Assembly: GCA_012512665.1 (NCBI GenBank)
Contig: JAAZDU010000278.1
Span: 1 to 8,033 of the forward strand
Direction: 5' to 3'
From: Bacillota bacterium
Lineage (GTDB): Bacteria; Bacillota; Dethiobacteria; DTU022; JAAZDU01
DNA: 8,033 bases
The notes under the pieces are model-generated. The model saw only the letters and a program-made list of their open reading frames with translations. It was not told the DNA's origin and made no database searches. A program made the position numbers and the translations under genes. Below, piece by piece: positions 1 through 6,169 of the stretch (position 1 is the first letter of the stretch; each line of letters starts with the position of its first letter).

Positions 1-21
1 CCCTCCCAGGAGGAGGAATAA
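1..21 (+). CDS. Probable 3' end of upstream V-type ATPase subunit (likely subunit B)
   Basis: In frame 1 the first bases read P-S-Q-E-E-E followed by a TAA at 19-21. This stop falls between the ribosome binding site and the start of the subunit D gene, as expected for tightly packed ATPase operon genes. In clostridial and enterococcal V-ATPase operons the gene before subunit D is usually subunit B, so that is the inferred identity. Six residues cannot prove the family, and the call rests on position only. Confidence 0.35.
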   Translation, partial: PSQEEE

Positions 22-24
22 GGG

Positions 25-669
25 ATGGAAATCAGGGTAAATCCCACACGGATGGAGCTTAACCGCCTCAAAAAACGGTTAGCAATGGCCGTGCGGGGAC
101 ATAAGCTGCTCAAAGATAAACGCGATGAACTTATCCGCCAGTTTATAGAGCGGGTAAGAAAAAATAAAGAGCTGCGTGAGCAAATTGAAGCAGAACTAAC
201 GGCAGCTTTAGGCAAGTTTCTTTTAGCGCGGGCTGTCATGCCCGCAGAAGTACTGGAGGAAGCTCTCATGTACCCGACGGCACGCATCGCTTTGACAGTA
301 AAGAAGCAAAACATTATGAGCGTTTACGCCCCGCGTTTATCCTGGAAGCAGGAGGCCACTACCCGGGAGGGGGAAAGCAACATTTACCCCTACGGCTTTG
401 TAGGCACTTCTGCTGAGCTAGATGCCGCCATTGAAACCCTCTCCAGCATCATGCCTAAATTGTTGGAGCTGGCAGAATTAGAAAAAAGTGTGCAGCTTTT
501 AGCGGATGAAATTGAAAAAACGCGGCGCCGTGTTAACGCCTTAGAGCATGTTCTCATTCCTAAAATGCAGGAGACCACCCGCTATATTACAATGAAACTG
601 GATGAAAGCGAGCGCGCCGCCCTGACCAGGTTGATGAAAATTAAAGATATTGTGCGTGCTAAGGTATAG
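25..669 (+). CDS. atpD: V/A-type ATP synthase subunit D (central rotor shaft)
   Basis: Subunit D of the V/A-type H+ or Na+ transporting ATPase forms the central stalk that turns inside the catalytic A3B3 head and couples ATP turnover to ion transport at the membrane. The 214-residue length fits the family. The N-terminus is typical: an NPTRMEL segment (residues 6-12), then LKKRL and a GHKLLKDKRDEL stretch (about 25-36). Long charged helices at residues 1-75 and 135-205 should pair as the antiparallel coiled coil of the shaft, with a shorter central segment between them. The ATG at 25 is preceded by AGGAGG at 11-16 with 8-nt spacing. In related operons D is commonly the last core subunit, which agrees with the terminator just downstream. 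The name ntpD is also used. The coupling ion cannot be told from this subunit. Confidence 0.95.
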   Translation: MEIRVNPTRMELNRLKKRLAMAVRGHKLLKDKRDELIRQFIERVRKNKELREQIEAELTAALGKFLLARAVMPAEVLEEALMYPTARIALTVKKQNIMSVYAPRLSWKQEATTREGESNIYPYGFVGTSAELDAAIETLSSIMPKLLELAELEKSVQLLADEIEKTRRRVNALEHVLIPKMQETTRYITMKLDESERAALTRLMKIKDIVRAKV

Positions 670-692
670 GTGATATAATAAACACCCGCACG

Positions 693-720
693 AAAAAAGG
701 GCCTGCTATGGCCCTTTTTT
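693..720 (+). terminator. Intrinsic terminator of the V-ATPase operon
   Basis: A perfect 11-bp stem (693-703 with 710-720) closes a 6-nt loop, TGCTAT. The GC part is GGGCC/GGCCC, and the stem ends in six T residues on the + strand and six A residues on the 5' arm. It begins 23 nt after the subunit D stop. Because the arms are A6 and T6 it could also work in reverse, but no minus-strand gene reads towards it. Confidence 0.9.
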
Positions 721-777
721 GTTCTAAATTAATAACACAGCCCTTTATAGGACAACATAGTTTGCTTCATTTCACAA

Positions 778-806
778 TTGACACTTGTTATTATCTGTTT
801 TATGAT
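778..806 (+). promoter_or_regulatory. Sigma-A type promoter for the diguanylate cyclase
   Basis: A perfect -35 box TTGACA (778-783) is followed after exactly 17 nt by TATGAT (801-806), one mismatch from the -10 consensus. Transcription would start near 812-814, giving a leader of about 35 nt before the well-placed ATG at 848. The leader has no room for a riboswitch, so expression is probably set by the strong promoter unless an unseen repressor binds it. Confidence 0.8.
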
Positions 807-835
807 AAATTCGCTATCACTGGCGGGTAAAAGCC

Positions 836-841
836 GGGAGG
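836..841 (+). promoter_or_regulatory. Shine-Dalgarno site for ATG 848
   Basis: GGGAGG at 836-841 lies 6 nt before ATG 848, an almost ideal arrangement. By contrast the GTG at 882, which begins the open frame of the cyclase body, has no purine-rich site in the preceding 15 nt. The site therefore argues that translation starts at 848, in a different frame from the main protein. Confidence 0.7.
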
Positions 842-847
842 CAAAAA

Positions 848-899
848 ATGAAGTATAAAATTTCAAAAAAAATTATCGGCTGTGATACTGTTTTCTCTC
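848..899 (+). other. Out-of-frame 5' coding segment that probably belongs to the diguanylate cyclase
   Basis: From ATG 848 the frame reads a short basic leader, MKYKISKKIIGCDTVFS, which looks like the cytoplasmic N-terminus of a membrane protein. Beyond about 899 this frame gives low-quality sequence and stops at 1069, whereas frame 882 continues as SLRHRTLNLLC and the rest of the cyclase. Two tracts could hold the indel. One is an A8 run at 865-872, where one A fewer joins the frames. The other is a (TC)3 run at 894-899, where one more TC gives a smooth VFSLRHRTLN junction. Whether the break is real, a sequence error, or bypassed by slippage is not decidable here. Confidence 0.6.
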
Positions 900-2057
900 A
901 GGCACAGAACATTAAACTTACTTTGCCTGCTGGGTATGTTTATGTCTTTTTCCGCCGGAATAGTAAACTACCTGCTTGGCCTGGGAACGCTAGCCGTCAT
1001 ACTAAACGTTGGCTGTGGTGTGGTAACCATGGTTTTATATTACCTTTCCCTCGTCCACCGGCAATATGAACTGCCAGCTTTGGTATGCACAGTTATGCTA
1101 AGTTTTGTTTTTTTCCCCGCTATGTGGTTAATAAATGCAGGAACTAACGGCAGCATTCCATATTATTTTATTATCAATGCCGGCATCATATCTTTGTTGC
1201 TTACCGGTAAAAAAAGAACCGCGATTTTTTCATTATTCCTTGCGGTTGTAGCTATCCTCATTGCTGTCGAGAATTACAGGCCACAATTGGTAATGGGATA
1301 CAGCTCCGCACAAATCAGGTACCTGGACCTATCTTTTGGTTTTATTGTTTGCCTGCTTGTCAACGCATTTCTTTTTGCTGTTCTGATGGACAGCTACCTG
1401 CATGAAAAGAAAATAACGGAGCATTACAACAAGACGCTTGCGGAGAAGAACAGGGAAATTGAGGCTAAAAACAAAATACTGGAAAATAGGAACGCGGAGC
1501 TAAAGAAGGCCATAGAAAAAGCGGAAAACTTGAGCAGGCTGTTGTACAAAGAAAAAGAAAAACTGTATGAAGCGTCTATAACTGATCATTTAACAAATGT
1601 ATATAATAAAATGTTTATAACCAAACGCCTAAAAGAAGAGTTTGAACTAACACGTAACACCCAAGGGGGAAAGCTTACCGTAGCTTTAATTGATATTGAC
1701 AACTTCAAGAATATAAACGATCTTTATGGGCATGTTTATGGGGACTACGTGATAAAAAGGATAGCAGAAACTATAAAGAAAAATTTAAGGCAACAAGATA
1801 TTGTCGGCCGTTTTGGTGGGGATGAATTTTTAATTGTGCTGCCCAACACCGGCTGGGAAGAAGGCTGCAATGTCATAGAGCGAATACGCAAGGTGACATG
1901 GGAATTGGAATGGAAAGACGGGCTGAAAGTGTCGATCAGCGGCGGGGTAGCAGAATTAAAGAACGAGCAATTATCTTATTTATTAAAAGAGGTGGACAAA
2001 CTGCTGTACAAGGCGAAAAACAAGGGGAAAAACCGCATAGAAATAGAACTTGCCTGA
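882..2057 (+). CDS. Membrane-anchored GGDEF diguanylate cyclase (5' end frame-disrupted)
   Basis: The enzyme condenses two GTP into cyclic di-GMP at the cytoplasmic face of the membrane. Numbered from GTG 882 (391 aa), residues about 10-170 form roughly six hydrophobic segments, then a charged coiled coil (about 172-232), then the GGDEF domain (about 232-391). The active-site motif GGDEF is intact (312-316), as are the metal-binding aspartates in LIDIDNFKNIND (269-280) and the LYGH motif. A canonical allosteric I-site RxxD (R303-D306) lies just before the GGDEF motif, so product inhibition is expected. The membrane region shows no sensor domain I can name and may sense directly or only anchor. 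The GTG has no ribosome binding site, and the gene probably starts at ATG 848 with a frameshift between. If neither slippage nor reinitiation occurs, it may be a pseudogene despite an intact catalytic domain. Confidence 0.85.
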   Translation: MILFSLRHRTLNLLCLLGMFMSFSAGIVNYLLGLGTLAVILNVGCGVVTMVLYYLSLVHRQYELPALVCTVMLSFVFFPAMWLINAGTNGSIPYYFIINAGIISLLLTGKKRTAIFSLFLAVVAILIAVENYRPQLVMGYSSAQIRYLDLSFGFIVCLLVNAFLFAVLMDSYLHEKKITEHYNKTLAEKNREIEAKNKILENRNAELKKAIEKAENLSRLLYKEKEKLYEASITDHLTNVYNKMFITKRLKEEFELTRNTQGGKLTVALIDIDNFKNINDLYGHVYGDYVIKRIAETIKKNLRQQDIVGRFGGDEFLIVLPNTGWEEGCNVIERIRKVTWELEWKDGLKVSISGGVAELKNEQLSYLLKEVDKLLYKAKNKGKNRIEIELA

Positions 2058-2099
2058 CATCCTCTCTTCTTTTTCCATACTCCCATTCCATTTCATTAG

Positions 2100-2125
2100 A
2101 AAAAAATTAGGAAGACATTTTTCCT
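2100..2125 (-). terminator. Weak candidate terminator for the OFA transporter
   Basis: On the minus strand a 5-bp stem AGGAA/TTCCT (2125-2121 with 2113-2109) spans the last codons and the stop, and is followed by a run of seven T residues (2106-2100) after AA. The stem is short and AT-rich, so termination would be inefficient. No better hairpin is visible in the 49 nt between the convergent cyclase and transporter genes. Confidence 0.3.
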
Positions 2126-3360
2126 CTCTTTTCAGCGGGACAGGAGAAACGGCCTCCTGTTCCGCTTAAGCGCCAGGAGAGGAAAGCAACCAGCAGGCAA
2201 AAAAGAAGGGGTACCGCAAATAAAATGCTGTACGAATCTACCAGGTCAAACAGCAGCCCCCCAAAATATGGCCCCAGCAAAGCTGCCACGCTGATGGCTG
2301 TAAAGAGCAGCCCGAAGTTTAGCCCAAAGTTTTTTAGGCCATAGTAGTTGACAATTGTCGCTGGGAATACCCCATATATACCGCCATAACAAAAACCTGC
2401 GATTAAAGTGGCCGCACTTACTGTGAGCATGCTGGAGGGAACAAGGAGGAGAACCCAAGCCATACACATGAGCAAAAAAACCAGGGTCATAGCCTTAATA
2501 GATCCCAGGCGGTCTGCTAGGGCACCCGCAATCAGCCGCCCCAATGCGTTGGAAAGAGAAAACAGCGAAACCATGATAAAGCCAACGGGGATGCTGAGTA
2601 GATGCAAAACAATGCTGTCCAGGTGGGCGATAAACATCAAGCCTGTTCCCGCTGATAGACATAACATTAGCCACAGCTGGTAAAACTGGCCGGTTTTAAG
2701 CATTTCCTTGTAATTGTATTCTGTAAGCTGCACGCTATCGTCTTCCTTCCTTGACGGGTTATCTGCCAAATTGTATCTTATTTTCTGCTCCGGTTCAGCT
2801 ACAAACTGGGCTAAAACAATACATGCCCCAAATACTATTACTCCCAGCAACCTCATAGTATTGTGCACCTCATAGTGCTGCAGCAATATATTAACAAGAG
2901 GTGAAGCTATTAAGGCAGATGCTCCTGTGCCAGATACTACAATGCCAGAAATTAGGCCACTTTTTTCGGTTGAGAACCATTTTATGGCCGCAGGGGTTAA
3001 CGAAACATAACAGCAGGCGATGCCTACTCCGTAGAAAAAACCAAAAAAAAATGCCATTAAAAGAGGCGTGGTGGCAAAGGAGCCTAACAAAAAAGCAGTG
3101 CCGGCAAAGATAGCCCCCAGAGTAGTTATTCGCCTGGCTCCTAATTTGTCCTGAAAACTTCCGGCTGGAACCATAAAAAGAGAATAGCAGATGGTCAATA
3201 AGGTGTAAGGAAGGGCAGCTTCTGCCTGAGACCAGCCCGATTCTTCCACTAAGTTGCGGGCAAAAAGGCTCCAGGTATAACACACTCCCAAAAAGAAATT
3301 AATTAGTGTCCCTGCTGCAGTAACAAGCCATGCTCTTTTTATTTTGCCCAATGCTTCCAT
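2107..3360 (-). CDS. MFS transporter of the OFA (oxalate:formate antiporter-like) family
   Basis: A 417-residue, 12-helix secondary transporter of the cytoplasmic membrane, probably exchanging or importing a small organic anion. TM1 carries the family-like NFFLGVCYTWSLF segment (21-33). The MFS motif A appears after TM2 (GSFQDKLGARR, 67-77) and again after TM8 (GALADRLG, 279-286). The central loop ends in YKEMLKTGQFYQLW (217-230), typical of OFA proteins. R275 in SNALGR sits where OFA members keep an arginine, but the predicted TM11 (about 350-371) contains no lysine, unlike OxlT, whose TM11 lysine is needed for oxalate. Oxalate is therefore not a safe assignment. ATG 3360 is preceded by AGGAGGGGG. 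The gene is convergent with the cyclase and divergent from the lipoprotein, so it is probably monocistronic. Confidence 0.88.
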   Translation of the reverse strand: MEALGKIKRAWLVTAAGTLINFFLGVCYTWSLFARNLVEESGWSQAEAALPYTLLTICYSLFMVPAGSFQDKLGARRITTLGAIFAGTAFLLGSFATTPLLMAFFFGFFYGVGIACCYVSLTPAAIKWFSTEKSGLISGIVVSGTGASALIASPLVNILLQHYEVHNTMRLLGVIVFGACIVLAQFVAEPEQKIRYNLADNPSRKEDDSVQLTEYNYKEMLKTGQFYQLWLMLCLSAGTGLMFIAHLDSIVLHLLSIPVGFIMVSLFSLSNALGRLIAGALADRLGSIKAMTLVFLLMCMAWVLLLVPSSMLTVSAATLIAGFCYGGIYGVFPATIVNYYGLKNFGLNFGLLFTAISVAALLGPYFGGLLFDLVDSYSILFAVPLLFCLLVAFLSWRLSGTGGRFSCPAEKRGKMSS

Positions 3361-3407
3361 ACCCCCTCCTGGTAGATTAGATTCGGCAAAAAAGTTGAAT
3401 TACCTTT

Positions 3408-3435
3408 AATGTAAATTAATCACTACCCTTGTAAA
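3408..3435 (-). promoter_or_regulatory. Candidate promoter of the OFA transporter
   Basis: Read on the minus strand, TTTACA (3435-3430, five of six matches to the -35 consensus) is followed after 16 nt by TACATT (3413-3408, four of six). The leader to ATG 3360 would be about 40 nt. The divergent 139-bp gap is AT-rich, so chance matches are possible. On the + strand I see TATAAA and TATAGA near 3459-3470 for the lipoprotein, but no good -35 box. Confidence 0.35.
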
Positions 3436-3499
3436 GGATTTAAGTTAAGTTTCACGAATATAAATATAGACAAATAACTTATTAAAGGGGAGTGGTAAG

Positions 3500-5089
3500 A
3501 TGTATTTTCCCATCAAGACCAAGTTGGTGACAAAATTTCTGGTAGCACTGCTGGTTATCTCACTGGCCCTTTCCCTGGCAGGCTGTGATGAAAATGCTGC
3601 CCCATTAAAAGAGGCTTTTATGAAAAACATGGAAATTAAATCAAGCAGGGGCTTCTCCACCTTAAGTATTACTAACAATGTCCCTTCAGATCAGCTTAGC
3701 CAGGAAGCCCTGGCGGTCTTTTCCCTGCTGGAAAAAGGGCTGACTATGGAGTTCGCTATGGAAAGTATAGACACCATAGGCATGCAGATTGCGCTGGAAG
3801 GGGACGACCTTTTGAGGATGATGGGACTGTGGCCCTACCAGGAGGAACCTTCCATCGAACTGCTGGTGAACCAAAACAGGTTTTTTATTAAATCTTCATC
3901 AGATCCCTTATACTTAGTTTTTGATCCTGCTGATGCCTTTGCCATGGTACCAGGAGGCGAAGCAGGCTTATCCTTTGCTTACGATCCAGGGTATACAAAA
4001 GAACAGGTAGAAATGGTCATGGCCTTAATGGAAACTTTCATGCAGGACTTCGATTTCTCTTTTTCCCAGCTGGAAAGCCTGGAGGAGGTTGAGCTGGAAC
4101 TGCCCGACGGCACCGTTTTGACCCAGGTATATAAGGTAAAAGTAGATTTTGAGGAAGCAATGGACCTTCTCCTCCATTTCCTTAAGTTTTTAGCTGAAAA
4201 CGAGGCTTTCAAAAATTACATGGTGGAATCCATGCAAAAGCCCATGCAGATGCTGGCTGAACAGGAAGGTATTCCCCAGGAACAAAAAATGTCGCCTGAA
4301 GAGATAGAAGAGTTTGCCGAAATGGCCTACCAGGAATTCCAGAAAGCTATCTTAAAAGCAGTTAAATACCTGGAAAACAACTCCCCCGCCACCCTGCAGC
4401 AGCAGTTTGGCCTGGACTTTAACGCCGAGGAAACATACTACCTGGACGAAGAGGGCTTTATCAGAAAGACAGTTAGCCGCTATGACATCAAGGCAGAACA
4501 CGAAATACTGGAAAGCATCCTGGGAACTTCCCTGCTGGATATTACTATAGAATCTGAAGAGATAACATGGGATATTAACGAAGCTGTGCAGGTAGATTTT
4601 CCCTCAGAAGATGAGCAAATTTCCTTCTTTGCCCTGCTGGAAGACCCCGGGTTAAAAGAAGAGTTGGGCGAAGGCCCCTTAGGGTTGCTGGTTAACTTTT
4701 TAACATCAGCTGGCAGAGCCCCTGGCGGAACATCTTTCATCATAGACCTGGAAAAGCAAGTTTATCTCTTGAACGGGGAAGCGGTGGAGTTGGAGCCAGC
4801 GCCATACATGGAAGGTGAAAGCCTCATGGTTCCCTTCCGCGCCCTGGCAGAAGCTGCCGGCGGCAGCGTTACCTGGGTTGCAGAAACAAGGCAAGTATAT
4901 TATGAGGATGATTCTGTGGAGCTAAAATTTAATGTCGGCAGCAGCAAGGCCCTTGTTAACGGCGAGGAGGTAGAATTACCGGTTCCTACCTTGTTAAAGG
5001 GGCAGCGGGCTATGGTCCCTGTGGAGCTTTTGGACTACCTTGCCCGGGATGTTTCTATTAGAGAAAACATGGCTTTTATCATCTTTTAG
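3500..5089 (+). CDS. Lipoprotein of unknown function with C-terminal copper-amine-oxidase-like stalk domain
   Basis: A 529-residue exported protein tethered to the outer face of the membrane. Basic residues (K6, K8, K12) precede a hydrophobic stretch (13-27) and a lipobox L-A-G-C with the lipidated cysteine at 29. Residues 30-400 are acidic and methionine-rich (24 Met in the whole protein) and match no family I can name. They could be a lipid- or ligand-binding fold. Residues about 411-529 resemble the copper amine oxidase N-terminal-like domain (PF07833): NGEAVEL, then MVPFRALAEAAGGSVTW (443-459), then a second NGEEVEL and MVPVELL half. In Firmicutes this domain is common in envelope proteins and is not evidence for copper or amine oxidase activity. 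ATG 3500 has GGGGAG at 3487-3492. No operon partner is visible. Confidence 0.85.
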   Translation: MYFPIKTKLVTKFLVALLVISLALSLAGCDENAAPLKEAFMKNMEIKSSRGFSTLSITNNVPSDQLSQEALAVFSLLEKGLTMEFAMESIDTIGMQIALEGDDLLRMMGLWPYQEEPSIELLVNQNRFFIKSSSDPLYLVFDPADAFAMVPGGEAGLSFAYDPGYTKEQVEMVMALMETFMQDFDFSFSQLESLEEVELELPDGTVLTQVYKVKVDFEEAMDLLLHFLKFLAENEAFKNYMVESMQKPMQMLAEQEGIPQEQKMSPEEIEEFAEMAYQEFQKAILKAVKYLENNSPATLQQQFGLDFNAEETYYLDEEGFIRKTVSRYDIKAEHEILESILGTSLLDITIESEEITWDINEAVQVDFPSEDEQISFFALLEDPGLKEELGEGPLGLLVNFLTSAGRAPGGTSFIIDLEKQVYLLNGEAVELEPAPYMEGESLMVPFRALAEAAGGSVTWVAETRQVYYEDDSVELKFNVGSSKALVNGEEVELPVPTLLKGQRAMVPVELLDYLARDVSIRENMAFIIF

Positions 5090-5094
5090 CTAAC

Positions 5095-5136
5095 AGAGCC
5101 AGGGTGAGGGGCTGCGTCCCCTTACCCTGGCTCTTT
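5095..5136 (+). terminator. Long hairpin terminator after the lipoprotein gene
   Basis: A 17-bp stem (5095-5111 with 5118-5134, one G-T wobble) closes the 6-nt loop CTGCGT, starting 6 nt after the lipoprotein stop. Only three T residues follow on the + strand, so it is a very stable hairpin with a short U-tract. It abuts the stop codon of the convergent HD-GYP gene (5135-5137). Read from that side it lacks a U-tract, so for that transcript it may act more as a 3'-end stabilising structure. Confidence 0.75.
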
Positions 5137-6169
5137 AGGCACGCAACAAATTTTGCAGCCCTATTTTTAATGTTACATCTACAATTTCGGGGTCAAACTG
5201 GGTACCCCTGCAACAGTAAAGCTCCTTATTTACCTGCTCGATAGTTTTGGCCTTGGAGTAAGGCCTGTCAGAGAGCATGGCATCTACGGAATCTGCCACA
5301 GCGCTTATCCTGGCGCTCAGGGGAATATCTTTAGCTTCAAGGCCAAAAGGATAGCCTTTGCCGTCGTACCTTTCGTGGTGGTGCAGTATGATGGGGAGCA
5401 CCTCCTGCAGGGAGCGGACAGGCGAGATAATTTTGGCGCCAATAAGGGGGTGTTGCCTGGTAGCATTGAGTTCATCTTCACTAAGGGGTTCCTTTTTATT
5501 AAGTATATACTCTGACAGCCCAATTTTGCCGATGTCATGCAGAAGAGCAGCCTGTTTTAAAAGATCCAGGTCTTTTTCCGATAAATTTAAAGCCTTGCCT
5601 AAGGAGAAGGCAAGCCTGGCAACCCTCTCCTGGTGCCCTTTTGTATAAGAGTCCTTGGCATCAATAGCTGCCGTAAGGGAATTGACGGTCTCCAGGTAGT
5701 GAAGCTGAATATTCTCATAGGCCTTCTCTATCTCGCCCCGCAAAAGATCATTATCAACTTTCAGTTTATTTAGTTTTTGGCGCAGCTCACGTCTCTCCCG
5801 CCGCCGTTTTACATCTTTCTCAACAATTTTTTTCACAGAAATAACATCAAAGGGCTTAATAAGGTAGTCGAGGGCGCCTAGGCGCAGGGCGCTGGTGGCT
5901 GTCTCCACCGAAGCATAAGCGGTGATGATGGCCACTTCGGTTTCGGGCGATTCAAGCTTGATCTTTTCCAGCAGGTCAATACCGTTAATATCAGGCATCC
6001 TGATATCCACTATGACCATATCGAAATCTTCCCGGGCGATATGCTCTAAGGCCTGCCTGCCTCCTTCAGCTGTAAAAACTTGATAGTCATCCCGTAGGAT
6101 CATCCTCAATGCCTCGCGCGGGCCTACCTCGTCATCGACAACCAGCACTTTAGACTGCTCGTTTATCAT
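5135..6169 (-). CDS. Response regulator with HD-GYP c-di-GMP phosphodiesterase output (REC-HD-GYP)
   Basis: A cytoplasmic 344-residue regulator predicted to hydrolyse c-di-GMP when its receiver is phosphorylated. The receiver (about 5-120) has acidic D12/D13, phosphoacceptor D55 in VDIRMP, T83 and K105 in IKPF, all intact. A charged helix (118-160) leads to the HD-GYP domain (about 160-344): YTKGH (H179), LLHDIGKIG (H211, D212), H240, HHHERYDGKGYP (H263/H264, GYP 272-274) and VADSVDAMLSDRPY (D293). Spacing matches known HD-GYP metal ligands. Y175 stands where trinuclear enzymes carry Glu, hinting at a two-metal site. The frame is open to an ATG at 6211, but ATG 6169 is preferred: it overlaps the kinase stop as TGATG, has AAGGAG about 8 nt upstream, and starts the receiver at a normal distance. 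Translation is probably coupled to the kinase gene. Confidence 0.93.
   Translation of the reverse strand: MINEQSKVLVVDDEVGPREALRMILRDDYQVFTAEGGRQALEHIAREDFDMVIVDIRMPDINGIDLLEKIKLESPETEVAIITAYASVETATSALRLGALDYLIKPFDVISVKKIVEKDVKRRRERRELRQKLNKLKVDNDLLRGEIEKAYENIQLHYLETVNSLTAAIDAKDSYTKGHQERVARLAFSLGKALNLSEKDLDLLKQAALLHDIGKIGLSEYILNKKEPLSEDELNATRQHPLIGAKIISPVRSLQEVLPIILHHHERYDGKGYPFGLEAKDIPLSARISAVADSVDAMLSDRPYSKAKTIEQVNKELYCCRGTQFDPEIVDVTLKIGLQNLLRA

Noticed and set aside
807..847. c-di-GMP riboswitch in the cyclase leader
   Set aside because: The leader is only about 35 nt, too short for a GEMM aptamer, and shows no aptamer-like core; only a trivial GGC/GCC pairing is present.
848..1069. 73-residue open frame as an independent small gene
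   Set aside because: Only its first ~17 residues look protein-like; the rest overlaps the cyclase membrane region out of frame and reads as shadow sequence. It is better explained as the displaced N-terminus of the cyclase.
2891..3283. 130-residue minus-strand open frame inside the transporter gene
   Set aside because: It is a shadow of the MFS coding sequence in another frame, rich in Cys, His and Ser, with no coherent membrane or domain pattern and no ribosome binding site of its own.
4730..5086. Copper binding or amine oxidase activity of the lipoprotein
   Set aside because: The C-terminal domain resembles the stalk domain named after copper amine oxidases, which in bacteria is a structural envelope module. 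No catalytic domain or His-rich copper site is visible.
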